A DNA stretch of 64,000 nucleotides from Rutidosis leptorrhynchoides. Its lineage: Eukaryota; Streptophyta; Magnoliopsida; Asterales; Asteraceae. The DNA lies in the NCBI RefSeq assembly GCF_046630445.1, contig NC_092337.1, positions 360,274,001 to 360,338,000 of the forward strand, given 5' to 3'. The notes beneath the pieces were generated by a model, which saw only the letters and a program-made list of their open reading frames with translations, was not told the origin of the DNA and made no database searches. This document shows, piece after piece, positions 26,064-38,891 of this stretch. Within the stretch, counting starts at the first letter, position 1; each line of letters opens with the position of its first letter. The translations under genes were made by a program, and so were the position numbers.

Positions 26064-26310
26064 CTAGACCACGCAACGGATCATTCTGTTCCCGATGAGG
26101 ACCTCTAGGCGCGAAAGGATTCGTATCAGTCGTATCACTAGGCTGATCTGAATCACTTTCTTCAAAATCATGGTCACGGTTGAATTTCAATTCAGCAATT
26201 CTTCTCTGTAATTGTTCAATTTCAGCATAAGGATCGATATCGCCGCCTCTTCCATTGAACCTGCGGCTACCCCCTCTGCCAAAACCGCCACGAGAATTAT
26301 ATTCTGCCAT
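26064..26310 (-). pseudogene. R gag, N-terminal part
   Basis: ATG at 26310, MAEYNSRGGFGRGGSRRFNG, an Arg/Gly-rich head followed by a short coiled-coil-like stretch (EIEQLQRRIAELKF) and an acidic patch. It is cut at the CATCC duplication created by S1; removing S1 and one duplication copy joins it in frame to the gag sequence below 23182. The start lies just after the PBS, which supports it. Confidence 0.8.
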
Positions 26311-26331
26311 CCCTGAACTTCTGATACCACT

Positions 26332-26791
26332 TAATGCACAGGACCTAATGGCTTATTGAATATAAAGAGAATAACAAGAAGAATGATGAGATGAAAATTA
26401 ACACGTGAAACTGAACCAGACTAAAGGCCGCGGCCTGTAACTTTTATTTAATATTCAAAGATAAAAACTGCATAAAAAAGAAACCCTAGTGTCCTTTATA
26501 TATAGGACTATAAAACATTTAATTAGGAAATAATACGATGGATCAAGTCCTTATTTAAATATACAAACATAAAATAGAAAGTGAATCAAACTCTAATATC
26601 TTTTGCTTGTTCCTGAAGCTGCTGATCAGCCTGGATCCAGACAGCTAACAGGCAGCCCAACAATGCTGCTATCCCATTCAGACCCATTACCAAATTGCAG
26701 CTCATTGACAGCTTGCGACCCATTCTGCTATATTTTGACCCGACGTGTGTAAACTTGCCCATAATGTCGATCCCTAATTGCACCTGCATCA
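26332..26791 (-). repeat. R 5' LTR
   Basis: 460 bp, from TGATGCAGGTGC at 26791 to CCTGTGCATTA at 26332; it ends in TA, not CA. Followed by AG and the PBS. Confidence 0.9.
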
Positions 26792-26796
26792 CACAC

Positions 26797-28093
26797 TCTA
26801 AAGCTGGTTTTAAAAAGATAATTTTTTTTCCAACACCCTTTTCGATTTTCGTTTTAAAATCAAATTGGGTTAAACCAAAGATACAAACTTTATCACGGAA
26901 TTACAACACCCATCTAAAACATGGTGAACACGCTCGTGACCGTTAGGTGCTCCCACCCAGTCACAAAGATGGTGACCCAGGTGACACAAATATACTAAAT
27001 ACGCCCGTTACAACTTACAACCAGACTAAAATACACTTGCATTCATGTGAAAAGTTTTACATGTAAATGTCAAATTTCTCTTGCCAAAACTGGACATAAT
27101 ATGGTCAACTTTTTTTAACTTTACATCGTTAATTTTGTTTCTATTAAATGACATTTATAAAACACTCGTCTCATTTTATATATATTTTTTTTTTCTATCA
27201 AGTGTTGAAGGTTTTAAATTTTTTCGTGTAGGGTAAAATAATCGATAGCCGGATAAATTACTTAATCGTGGGATCACTTTCAGAAAGTAATTATTCGACC
27301 CTTTATTGTCTGGATTACACGAATATCACTTTGGGATAAGACAGAGATTACATTCTTATTTTTGGCAGAAAACAAGAACCTGTTGCAGAAGAGTATTTAG
27401 GTTTTCGTATTGTGCCCCCTCATAAATAATTCGTCTAGTGATTATGAGAGAAGATATATTGGAATCAATTGGTCGATTGACTCTCCATAAATATCTCTCA
27501 TAATATTCAAAGTGGTTAAGATAATAATCTTTTCCATAAACAAGAATTATCATTTCTACAAATATAGCATAAGTGGTTACAGGAAAAACTCTTCCGTATT
27601 TTACTAAAAACTTAGACAGCACGAAAAACTCAAAACTCGTGTTAAGTGTTTTCAATGATGCCTCTTAAGAGGTAGCATGATTCCTTGCTGCCTCTTGTGC
27701 TCCCTCTCCAGAGGAAGCACCAACCAGCATAACACTTAGAGAATTTTTACGAGTCTTTTTGTTACTGCCTCCCGTGCTGCTTCTTGTGTTGCCTCCCATA
27801 CTGCCTCTTGTGTTGCCTCTTGTGACACTTAGTCAAAATTTAGGCATCAAACTTGTGCTGGCTCTTGTGCTGCCTCTTCAGAGGGAGCATCAAATATTTA
27901 GTCAAATTTCAGCTGACTAAGAGGACCCAACACAGAAAACAAACACTTAATCAAATTTTTGCTGACTAAGTATGCATAGCACGGAAACACTTAGTTAAAA
28001 TTTTGAATAGACCAATTCATGATAGTAAATAATGGAAAATCACTTTTGAATCCGGATAATCTAGCATTTAATGAGTATATACTCCGTACATCC
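26797..28093. other. no gene; possible old copia-type LTR fragment
   Basis: Starts with the remainder of the MITE that R hit. 27660-27890 holds a degenerate array of GCTGCCTCTTGTG-like units, and 27720-27990 has ACTTAG motifs repeated with CACTTAGTCAAAATT. This loosely resembles Ty1/copia LTR sequence. No ORF is convincing (27356-27655 minus has no recognisable domain). Confidence 0.3.
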
Positions 28094-28332
28094 CAGTGGC
28101 GACTCCAGGATGGAAAGTCAATGGGGTCCCAAAAAAATTTTCAAATAAAATTATATTTGAAAAGTATTTTAGTGGTTATTTACCTCTAAAAAACCTTAAA
28201 TTTTTAAAAAATATGGGGTCCTATACTTAAATTTAGTGGTGTCCTGTACAATTTGAAGACTACGTAGTATAAAATTTTTCCAAAGTAGTGGGGTCCTTTG
28301 ACCCCACACCCATTAACATAGAATCGCCTCTG
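28094..28332. mobile_element. hAT-like MITE, degenerate
   Basis: Begins CAGTGGCGACTCCAGG and ends AGAATCGCCTCTG, imperfect inverted termini of the CAGTGGCGGA type, around AT-rich sequence with GGGGTCC blocks. The 8-bp flanks (GTACATCC and ATACCCCT) match at only about half the positions, so the insertion is old or the ends are slightly misplaced. Confidence 0.5.
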
Positions 28333-28545
28333 ATACCCCTTAACCCATTTACAAGTGTAGATTAAATCCATCAATTATACTAAATTTCCAACATCAAAAA
28401 CAACATATAGTCTTTACCTTTCAACTCAGAACATTCGTCTTCTACAACCAATGTCTATTGTTTAACTTATTAGACAGCATCTTCGATTTTTATGATGGAC
28501 GGATGACATAACTTTAACACTTGTAATATTAGTAACATTTTTATA

Positions 28546-28806
28546 CTCCCTCCGTCCCAATTTAATAGTCCACAGACAGAAAACACACACTTTAAGAAAA
28601 AGTGACTGTCACATGTATATTTTGTCTACTTTTTCCCTACTTTCCAGTTTTACCCGTTACTTTTTACCTATACTTTCCTCTTAGTTAAATAAAGCAAGGG
28701 TATAAAAGTACTTTCACCAATTATTCTTTTCCATTTATGGAAGTGAACTATTAATTTGAGACGGACGAAAAAGGAAAGATAGACTATTAATATGGGACGA
28801 AAATCT
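28546..28806. mobile_element. Stowaway-type MITE (Tc1/mariner)
   Basis: The left end is TA followed by CTCCCTCCGTCCCAATTT, the common Stowaway terminus. The right end is decayed, with TATTAATATGGGACGA near 28800, and an inner AATTTGAGACGGACGA near 28755. Confidence 0.7.
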
Positions 28807-28810
28807 TTAG

Positions 28811-29838
28811 TTACAGTAGATTCTAAGAATTAACCTTACCGTATTATTCAAGATTCTATCATTACGTCATCATGTACCTGAATTGTGTTTTTTTATTTTA
28901 TTTTAATACATTTGGTTGGATTTTTGCTCAATCAAAAACTCATTGTACATAACCTTTCCCAAGTCTTTTTGCTAAAAAGGTTTTTAAACTTATAGAAAAA
29001 GTCTATGTATCAATTAAAGCAGAATTTTATTTGTTAAACCTAACCCTTACAAGATTAATTTTAGGTGGCAAGTATGCTGGTTATAAGATCAAATTAATCA
29101 TACCTAGTTTATGGTTTTATGTTGATTGATGTTTATGTTATGATCCCACATCGACCAAATACAATTGATGGCTTATAAGTCGGTATGTTTCCTCCTCATG
29201 TAAGCTATTTTTGAAAATGAATTCCACACTTCAATTTATTGCTTAATATTATTACCTATATAAGAAAAATGGGAATTGACTCGTAGACAATCAATTATTA
29301 TCCATAAAAAATCGAACATGTTTTATGATGTTGTATGCTACAATACTTTAATAGATGTTTGGTTGTGATAAAAATTGATTGTGTACGAATCATCACTCAA
29401 TAAGATTGGATTTTCTAATAACAGCTCTTAATTTATTCAAGAAATAGTGGTACGGATAGTTATTTTGCACAAATTAGCTGTGTTTTTTACAATGTACAAA
29501 TCAAATATATGTGTAGAAATTTTTTAAAGACATAATAAAGTATTAAGAACCAAATTCTGTTTGTATCCTGTCGATGGACACTAAAAAGAATACGTTAATT
29601 ATCACATCCATAATTCAAACCACCAAATTAGTTCCATTGAAGTTAACTATTAACTTTAACTTTATGTTTATAACAAGGTTTCATTCATTTTCTTGTTTAA
29701 AGACTAAATTTTTTCCTTGTTATAATCGTACAAACAATTACTATAAGAATCATACAACACCCTTTTCTACTTTCCAAATGTTTCAGATTCAATTCAAGAT
29801 TAAACTCCAAATTCTTACTATTCTGATCTTCTACAAAA
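28811..29838 (+). other. upstream region of the thioesterase gene
   Basis: About 1 kb of AT-rich sequence without a supported gene. The plus-strand ORF 29574-29897 is in a different frame from the gene and looks like chance. No TATA box can be assigned firmly. Promoter content is assumed from position only. Confidence 0.4.
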
Positions 29839-32310
29839 ATGACAACCTTTTTTATGTCTTATGTACCCTGCTTCAAAACAAGCGCGTTGAACTGTGAGGA
29901 TTGGAGGATGACAAGTGGTTTCAAAATCAATGGAGCTTTCGTTAAAATGAAAATTGCTCGTATCACCATGACTACTGCTGCCTCCCAGGTGGTAGGTGTA
30001 AATGGGAAGCCGCGTGTTGAAAGCAGGACCTTGATCCCAACTCAAAAGCAATTTGTGGACCCTTTTCGACAAGGTCTAATAATATTGGATGGGGTCGGGT
30101 ATAGACAAACAGTCGTTGTACGTTCTTATGAAGTTGGAACTGATAAAACCGCAACTCCCCAAAGTCTTCTTAATCTTCTACAGGTTTATACCTTTTTTTA
30201 ACATCAAACACACATTATGTATTCCTTTTTTTATCACAACGGGACTCGAACTCACAACCTCAAGGTTGATAAGTTCCCTTGTTACTGCTAGGTGCTAGGT
30301 CAGAAGCCCGTTGGTCCAGGTTTATACCGATAATTTTGGAACTTACATGTATGAGAATACCATTGTGCAGGAAACCGCATTGAACCATGTTTGGATGTCT
30401 GGACTTCTTGGAGATGGATTTGGTGCAACTCATGGTATGATGGAGAATGATCTTATATGGGTTGTTTCAAGAATGCAAGTTCAAGTAGATCAATATCCCA
30501 TTTGGTAAGTTTGAAACAATGTCAGTTAATACTCTTGTGTTATATGTAATGCTCAACCATCTCAAGATAGTATAGTGGTAGGGACCGGATTTTCTCACAA
30601 AAGGTCATTGGTTCAAACCTTACTAGCAGCATATCTTGGTGACCAAGGAAAGGGGTCACGGGTTCAAACCTTATCCAATTACCCGTTTATAATCAATGTT
30701 TTAATTTGGACTAATTTATGGTTCTTGTAGGGGAGAGATATTGGAAATTGACACATGGGTTGGAGCATCAGGAAAAAATGGAATGCGACGAGATTGGGAA
30801 ATCAGAAGCCATACCAGTGGTGTTGTTTTCGCAAGAGCAACAAGGTGAATTCTGGTGCTAATGCTGAATGTGATACAAAAAGTTTATTGATTAGATTACC
30901 TTAGTGTTTATTGCTGTTTTTGTAATGCAGCACATGGGTGATGATGAACCAGAAAACGCGCAAGTTATCAAAGATGCCTGATGTAGTTAGGGGTGAAATC
31001 TCGCCATGGTTTATTGAAAAACAAGCGATCAAAGAAGAATCCCCAGAAAAAATTGACAAGTTGGATGATAATGCAAAATACGTTAACTCGGGTTTGCAGG
31101 TATACAACGAAGATAAACTTAGGTTGTGTTGCCTCTTAATTTAATGGTTCAGCATTCAATGTGGGTTCACCATTCGATGTTGAATCATTAAGCATTCAGC
31201 GCATTTGTTTGTAACTTATAAATGACAAATGATGCTGAATGACGATAAATATACATATATACTAACCGCCACCCCAATTCCCGTCGTTTAGCCCCAAACA
31301 CCAAACAAAATTTGTAAAAACGACACCCCAAAAAGAAAACCAAACACCCCTCCAACTTTGAACAATTTTCAAGTTCAACCCTCAAAACAGGGGTGCAAAA
31401 TGTAAACTTATTATTTAAATTAAAAAATCTTAAACACATTTCACCTATATTTTCAACGGGCGATATCTTTCCGCTCGACTCGCGTCAAATTTTTTTGAAC
31501 CCACCGTTCAACTCAAAAAAATCTTACGATCACAACGGGACTAACTATACCCGAAACGGACACTTCTAAAAAAAACGCTCAATACCTCGGACTATATTCA
31601 ACACATATACACACCTACAATACGTTCCGTTAACTATGAATACGCAACCAAAACTCCACGCGGCAACGCGCGGGCCCACTTTACTAGTTATACACAGTTG
31701 AACTACTCATTTAACCATTTAGCATCTCCGTTTTCATGATCCCTTCTAGAAGTGTCAACTACAACTTTGGTGCTAATCTTATACAGTATAAGTTTATTAG
31801 TTTGATTAACTTTTCATTGTGTTTGTAGCCAAAGAGGAGCGATTTGGATATGAACAAACACGTAAACAATGTGAAGTACCTTGGTTGGATGCTTGAGGTA
31901 ACAATCATGTTCACTAAACTTCTGCGTTCAATCTTATGTTACGACAAGTGATTAAGATTGTGTCGATTTTATATTTTTAGGTGATCCCAGATGAATGTTT
32001 AGAGAATTATCATCTATCAAACATCATACTTGAGTACCGAAGAGAATGTAGGAGTTCAGACGTGGTTGAGTCTCTTTGTGAACCCGAAAAAGTTGGAATT
32101 ATAAAAGATGGTATTCAAGAGACGAAAAATGTAAATTTCATCGATAGGTGTTCGATTGGAGCAGGAGGTTTATTGAACTGTTTGATCAATGAAGGGACAA
32201 TTAGATTTACACATCTTCTTCAAGTCAAAGATGAGTTAAAGTGTCAAGAAATTGTAAGAGGGAAAACAACTTGGAAGAAAAGAATCAATCTTCATCCATT
32301 TTCTGGCTAA
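29839..32310 (+). CDS. FATB-like: FatB-type acyl-ACP thioesterase, six exons
   Basis: Hydrolyses acyl-acyl carrier protein in plastids to release free fatty acids for export. Exons: 29839-30183, 30371-30504, 30731-30844, 30931-31099, 31829-31897, 31981-32310; all introns are GT-AG and phases agree, giving 386 residues. The core contains the family blocks VDPFRQGLI, ETALNHVWMSGLLGDGFGAT, GASGKNGMRRDW and TWVMMNQKTRKLSKMPD. The catalytic set of plant thioesterases is present: D261, N263, H265 in SDLDMNKHVNNVKYLGWML and E299, C300 in YRRECRSSD. The first 60 residues are basic and Ser/Thr-rich, as in a transit peptide, but the hydrophobic LPDWSMLLAAI-type segment of classical FatB is absent, so it belongs to a divergent FatB-like subgroup with unknown chain-length preference. 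The start is the first ATG in frame; an upstream exon cannot be excluded. Intron 1 holds a SINE and intron 4 a Helitron. Confidence 0.92.
30193..30316 (-). mobile_element. SINE in thioesterase intron 1, duplicates the splice donor
   Basis: 124 bp in antisense orientation. Its reverse strand has a pol III B-box-like GAGTTCGAGTCC and ends in an A-rich tail (T7 on the plus strand at 30193). It is flanked by an exact 12-bp direct repeat CAGGTTTATACC (30181-30192 and 30317-30328). The left copy contains the exon 1 end and donor (CAG|GT), so the insertion created a second, identical donor site. Confidence 0.8.
30553..30690 (+). mobile_element. tRNA-like SINE fragment in intron 2
   Basis: Contains AGTATAGTGGTAGGG, like a pol III A box, and GGTTCAAACC twice (about 30611 and 30661), like a B box. 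It does not fold as a tRNA from what I can see, and lies wholly within intron 2. Boundaries are approximate. Confidence 0.5.
31255..31687 (+). mobile_element. Helitron, non-autonomous, in intron 4
   Basis: The right end has the plant Helitron signature: a short GC hairpin (CGCGGCAACGCG, 31659-31670), then 13 bases and a terminal CTAG (31684-31687) followed by T. The left end, near TATACTAACCGCC at 31257, is by similarity to common Helitron starts and is less certain. No Rep/helicase coding is present. Confidence 0.6.
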
Positions 32311-33769
32311 TTACATTAAATTTTGTTTTAATATTGGCTTTTAGTTCAAGGGTTTTTGAAGATGAATATAATGAAATAAAGGGTGTTTGAAAATCTGCAT
32401 TTTGTAACTGATTATGTTATTAAATAATCATGATCAGACTAGCTGTAATATGAAAAGGTTGTAGATAGTTGTTGGAATGTCTTTTAATTTGTAATAATTA
32501 AGATTAAATGTTTGAATGCTTGTATATAACACTTGAATTCAAAGAGAAATGTTTGTGGAAACAAAATAAAATGGATGGAATTATTACTAAATTTGTCATA
32601 AAGTAAATTGTAACTTTTAGGCGGAGTTATGAGCCAAAAGTTAAAAGGAGTATTTGACAGAACGAGCATTGAACCACTACCAGAACATAACGAGCATTGA
32701 ACCACTGGCACTCATAACATACTTTTTTAGAAATAATTGGGAGCCAATTGAATAAACTAATGCATAAGTATTAAAGCTATGCGTGCAAAATATTTATTCA
32801 AACTTCTCACCCTCAGATATGCCTACAAAGGAGGAAATACAGCACGAGGTGGTGAGGGAGGACGAAGATAAAATGAGGGCGAGGCGGTGCCATTAGTGTC
32901 CTGGGAGGACAAGTTGAAGAAGCCCATAAGGGCAAGTCCATTGGTAGGAACCTTAGATCTTTTCGGAGATTAGACTTACTTTTTAGAAGCTTAGGTTTGA
33001 GCATTGTTTGAAATAAGCTTTAAAAAGTAACTTCTAATTTCGTGGAAATGGGCTAAAACAAGATGGGGAGTTGGACAAAAATTGTGGCAAGCAATGAGCT
33101 TGTGGTTATATGATATAGACCAACATAAATCAAAAGTTGTTCGGTAAGTAATGGTGGACAATACCTATATTCTATTATATTCAATGAGATTCAAATTCAA
33201 TGAATGAATATAGAAGATATATGATGAAAAATGCAATATTGGATGGCTAAAAGAATATTAGTCACTATCTGAATGACTAAACAAATACGACTACCGACGG
33301 CAAGTTAGTACAGTAATGAGAATGGTTCGGTAATATATAGGCACGAGTTTGAAGTGTCATATGTAAATAAGTTAATTGGTCATTACAGCAAGTAAGCCGA
33401 ATGGTCTCGTATCAAACAATTTGAAAATACTCGGTAATCCTCATAGTACAAATTCAAATACAAGTTTCTTCAGTTGCTAGTCACACCCATAACCTTAGAC
33501 ACCTTTTAGCAAAATATAATAATTGTAGTCATAGAAGTGTCAGAAAATTAATAATAACATATTAGTTAGTATTAGTATAAGAATAAGAACGGAAAATTAA
33601 AATATATAAAAATGTATAATTAGCTAAATAAGTAATGAAAATATTCCATCATTCTAATTATTAAGTTCTACTCCATCTATTCTAGCTTTCACTAAAAGCA
33701 TAATTATTTCAATATAAAAGCTAAGCTTTACATGTAAATACAAACATTATGATATTCAAACAAGGGAGA
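32311..33769. other. intergenic, no gene
   Basis: 3' flank of the thioesterase gene followed by AT-rich sequence. A tandem ACGAGCATTGAACCACT repeat (two copies, about 32663-32707) is visible. 32810-33010 is GC-richer and includes GGGCAAGTCCATTGGT, which looks like a small MITE, but I could not define its ends. Confidence 0.5.
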
Positions 33770-34277
33770 GGCCCTGTTTGTTTTTTCTTTTGATTAAGTT
33801 ATGTTGTCTGAATAAACTTATGACGTTTGTGAAGAATAAGTGATGAATAAATAATTATTGTTTGTTTTATGTGTTGAATAACTGACTGAATGATTAAAAT
33901 TACAAATTTAACCATGTACATATGGCAGTTATAGACTGTTATATTAGCAATTTTGAAAAGGTGGGGACGAATATGGAAATTCGCATTTTCAAGACTTAGG
34001 GTGCGTTTGATAAATCTGAATGATTAAGCACATAGTTAAGAGAGTGTTTACTCTGAATGGTTCAGCACTGAATGTTGAACCATTTAGCACCATATGTCAT
34101 TCAGAGGTCAGAAACAATCGCACTGAATGCTGCCATTCCATTAAAAGGTAAACAAACGCACCCTTAAATTATTAAGTCATTCTATTATCATTAAGTCAAA
34201 AACAAACACCATGCGACTTATTCAATTTTAGATTATTAAATTATATTAAGTCTATTAAGTTCAAAACAAACGGGGCC
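33770..34277. mobile_element. MITE with a second MITE nested in it
   Basis: Outer termini GGCCCTGTTTGTTTT (33770) and, on the reverse strand, GGCCCCGTTTGTTTTG (34277). Flanking AGA on both sides could be a 3-bp duplication. The element at 33999-34163 sits inside. Confidence 0.55.
33999..34163. mobile_element. PIF/Harbinger-type MITE
   Basis: 165 bp with termini GGGTGCGTTTGA and GGGTGCGTTTGTTTA (reverse strand) and the 3-bp duplication TTA on both sides, as in PIF/Harbinger insertions. The core CTGAATGGTTCAGCACTGAA also occurs, diverged, at 21120-21277 and at 31143-31200 in thioesterase intron 4. Confidence 0.8.
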
Positions 34278-34389
34278 AGAATTAGATGGGATGATCGTGT
34301 TTGTATCCACATGAAATAAAGCATTTGTGTGGGCCAGAATTAGATGGGATGATCGTGTTTGTATCCACATGAAATAAAGCATTTGTGTT
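34274..34389. repeat. 58-bp tandem duplication
   Basis: Two identical or nearly identical 58-bp units (34274-34331, 34332-34389) starting GGCCAGAATTAGATGGGATG. The unit includes the last four bases of the outer MITE. Confidence 0.9.
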
Positions 34390-34771
34390 CTTTTTAAATT
34401 TTAACAATAACAAGAATAAGGATTCTAAGGGGTTGACGGAAACAACTAAATTGCCATTGCGACATTTTTCATGTTATTTGACTATTAATTACGTAGTAAC
34501 TAATAATAATTAATAATTAATATTAATTATTTGAACACTTGAAAATTGGAGGCTTTCCATATTACTAAGCAATTGAAAATGAATTGAAATAACTATATAA
34601 TGATAATCATCTAATCTCTATTCTCTAATCCAGTCTAGAATATAATGGAAAATCTAGGCTGATTAAATATAAGAATTTACAGTTCAAAATGAACAAAATT
34701 TACAAAAATAACCGAAAAAATCTTACCCATGAAACATCACTCGTTATACGATCAAAAACTGGAGGTGATAA

Positions 34772-36408
34772 TCATAAGCGTTTTCGGCTTAAAGTTCTTC
34801 GAAATTGCCATGTCCACAAGATTAAGAATGCGAGAAGCGTAAGACCAACAAATGACCACGAAATTATAAGCCATCTGGGCATTGGAGTTGGAAACAGACC
34901 TACATAACAAAATCTTAATTCAGAATTTTCTATATGTAGTTTAATATATACTCCGTACTATAATATGAAGAGTTTGACTTTTGGTAAATGGGTCAGCTTG
35001 TAGAGTAGAAGACAAGTTGGACTCTTCAAAAGTAATATGCTTCATGTATTATGTATATATATATATATATATATAAGTTGATAGAAATTAAACAAACTAT
35101 AGTATTGATATAATTGTTGATTGTTGACTTTACTACATATATATAGATTTTGATGATGAAATGTACCATAAGTTTGACCTCAAAAGTCAATGTATAGTTT
35201 TGTGATCATAATATTTAACTTAAATCTCACCGTGCCCAAATTTGATGCAAATAAGGAGTTCTATGATGCAGATTGCAAGCGAAAGCCAACAAAAAGCTCC
35301 GACCTTTTTCACAGGCTTTCTGAAAAATTATACTCAATAGTCAGAAAAAAATGAGAACTATTGATATTATGGATTATTCTTACGAGAGCCCTTAGGGTTG
35401 TCGTTAATGTGCTGAAAAATGTTGTACGTAGCGGTTAATTATTATTTTTAAGGTTGCAGTTATTCAAATGTACAACACTTTTAAGCGTGTTAACAACAGC
35501 AGCCCTAAGGGCTATCGTTAGAAAAATTCTAACATTATTTGTAAGTTTACAATGATCATTTAAATACGATGATTTAAAAGTTCAAGCACATATATACATG
35601 AGGCATATATAGATAATTTACCGGTCTTGTAGGTAAGAATTGTACTCCCGAACTGTAGGAATTGCGATAAGCCACCAGAGTACCAACCGATAAACAATCA
35701 AAGGGTTCCGAGGAGGAATCCAAAGGCAAAATTTAAGGAAAAAAGTATTGAGTTCAACGGTCAAGAACACAATGCAAAGAGTTAGGACTTGAATAAACCT
35801 CCATGGACCAAGAAATGGGTGCCATTCATCTTTGTCCCAATGTGCCGGAGTAAATTGACCTAACGTACGTTTTACCTAAATCGATATTTCAAACGTAAAT
35901 TTCTTGGATTTCGGTCTATATAAAAAGATTAAAGCATACAAAATTAAAGACATACTTTGCCCAAAATATTTGGCTGGCGGCTTATTCCGACCCACTCATA
36001 TGTTTTACCATCAAAATAACGAACGGTAAGCATTCCTCCTTTAATACCTGCTCAGTAAACAAAACGGAAAATTACCAACGTAGGAGTAAATTATCTTCAT
36101 CTAGTCAATACAGCAATTAGCAAGATTTTTCATTAGAAAAGTAATAATCAGGGTTCAGGTTTAACAGATTTCTCACCTAACCAATTGCAGATTAATATAT
36201 CAAGAATAATGCTGTCCCACCAGCACTCGTTAAAATTCGGCAACATATGGCGAAAAGTGAGCTGAAAAGAAAAGTAAAACATTATGCTCAAGGTTGTAAA
36301 AGTCGCGAGTCAGGGACAAGCCAATCAGGACCATGGAGGGACGAGTCGGTCAAGTCAGGGACAAGTTGGGTGTTTGACCAACGTTGACTTTTGGCAATAA
36401 ATATATTG

Positions 36409-36469
<61 letters not shown>

Positions 36470-37683
36470 CGCATAAATATATCAAACAGAAAACATATAT
36501 ATTTCATATATAGATATATGCCACAAAATCCCCACTTAAAAATATAAAACTTTTGACCTAACTTTAACTTTGACCGACTCAGACCCGACTCTGGCCCAAC
36601 TTTTAGCATTGACCGACTTTTAAGGTGTATTCAGGCGACTCATGACGGGCTAGTCCCCCAAAACCGACATATCGGCCAACTAGGCCTACTTTTACAACAG
36701 TAATTATGCTTTGAGAAAAATGACATTTTCAGAATTCAGAGCAATAAATAAAGAATAGAGACAGGTCAAACTCTGACCTCCATTAACTCAAATCCAATCG
36801 ATAACACCCACAAAAGAGATTGATTGCGGATCATTATTGCTTTTCCCCACCACCCAAACAAATGAGCCGGAACGAACTCATCAAATAGAGTCTCCTGAAA
36901 AACCAATAAAATTTAGTAGACTGCTTCACTTGCAAAAATATGATTCTTTTACAAAACAACACGAAAATGTGCAGAAAAAATGGAAGTAAAAAGAAAAAGT
37001 TTGGAGAAATCATACATAAACATTTATAAACCTGTTAGTAGGATGGTCTGGTACATATATTCGACAATCAGCACCGTATGATCTTTCAGGGAGTTCTGAA
37101 AAGACGTAATAAAGTAAAGTCAACAACGCATCATATGGAATTTGTATAATTTTTTACATAGCAAATCATTTTAGAAAAGTTGTTGAACACGTTACCAACA
37201 CCAAGATCGGGGTGGAGATACTTCATAAATTGCCTAGCATCATCACGGTTCTGTAACAAAATGAAAACTAAGAAAGTATTAAGAGTCAGTGGTTTAACTT
37301 CATGAAAATACGTTATAAAAAATTATAAACTGTCAATAATTGTCTAATATTGGAGTAGATATGTTTCGACCCGTTTGGCCCATTTGATACTGACCTGAAA
37401 AAGCAAAAATGTCAAAGCAACAAGGTAAATAACAGCCATTCCATGAACTAAGCGCCAAATTGCAGGATGTGGCCTAATTAGTAACCTTAAGATCATACAA
37501 AACAAAACAAACAAAATCAGAATCATTAAACGAGTTGGAAACTTTTTAAAAAAAAATAAAAAACGTGTAACTTACGTTGATGGAGCTTGAAGCAAGCAGT
37601 AAGCAAGAAAAACGCAAATCATTGCCCATATACCTCTTCAATGTGCAATAATAACCAAATGTTAGTTTTTTCAAAGAGACATA

Positions 37684-37752
<69 letters not shown>

Positions 37753-38489
37753 AGTGAATATGATGTTGTTCTATAGCCAGTTGGGTATAGAACCAAGTAG
37801 TTGTGGAGCCCTCGCTTCGCGCCGGGAGCTCCGTTTTGAATGCGAGTTAAAAAAAACTCTTGATCTATTTTGAAAAAAAGAATTTTTATCGACATCTAAC
37901 ATTGAAGGGTTGTTCCTTTTGTGAAAGTTGCTTCTTTTAGCGTTCGGGGGTTTTTTTTTTTTTTAAAAAAAAGTTAGTTGATCTATTTTGTAAAAAAAGA
38001 ATGTTTTTCAACATCTTTTGGTAGCATTGAAGGGTTGTTTCTTTTATGAAAGTTGCTTCTTTTATCGTTGAGGAAGGAAAGGAAAAAAAGGGGAAAAAAG
38101 TTGGTTGATTTTTTTGTAAAAAGGAATAATTTTTTTCGACATCTTTTGGTAACATTAAAGGGTTGGGTCTTTTACGAAAGTTGCTTCTTTTATCGTTGGG
38201 GACAAAAAGAAATTATTGTAGCACAGTAGTGGCCCATGTGGGTCTAACTGTTTAGCGCAGCGTACAAGTCGGTAAAGCATGGTGGGTATTATTATTCAGT
38301 ATTTTTGGTTTTAGTAATGGGATAAATAATAATTTAGAATTTAGAAATATGTATAAAGTGGGGAGTTTGATTTGTATTTTAATGAAAATTAGGGGTTAAT
38401 TTTGTGGAAAGTGAAAGTAGAAATAGTGCTATTCATGGTTGAAAAGACAATTAAAAAAAAGGTGAAATGACACAGTGTTTTATCTATTA

Positions 38490-38520
<31 letters not shown>

Positions 38521-38541
38521 CTGATGATGATGATGATGATG

Positions 38542-38584
<43 letters not shown>

Positions 38585-38802
38585 GTTAGTAGATAGTAAA
38601 AATTTTGTGGGCGATTTATAATGAATGAGAAGTTTTATGGGTAAATTATGAAATGTGAAAAGTTTGAGGTAAGTTTGTAGTAACTCTGAAATGTACTTTT
38701 ATAGAGAATGTGATTGAGTTATAAGAAATAAAAAGTTTGGGCCAAGTTTGTAAAGGTTCTAAAGTTTCCTATTCACTTGCCCTTTACCATTTAGATATAT
38801 AG

Positions 38803-38891
<89 letters not shown>

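Noticed and set aside
30553-30690. tRNA gene in thioesterase intron 2
   Set aside because: A- and B-box-like motifs only; no cloverleaf with acceptor and anticodon stems could be drawn.
34689-34907. 72-codon plus-strand ORF
   Set aside because: Antisense shadow of PSS1 exon 12.
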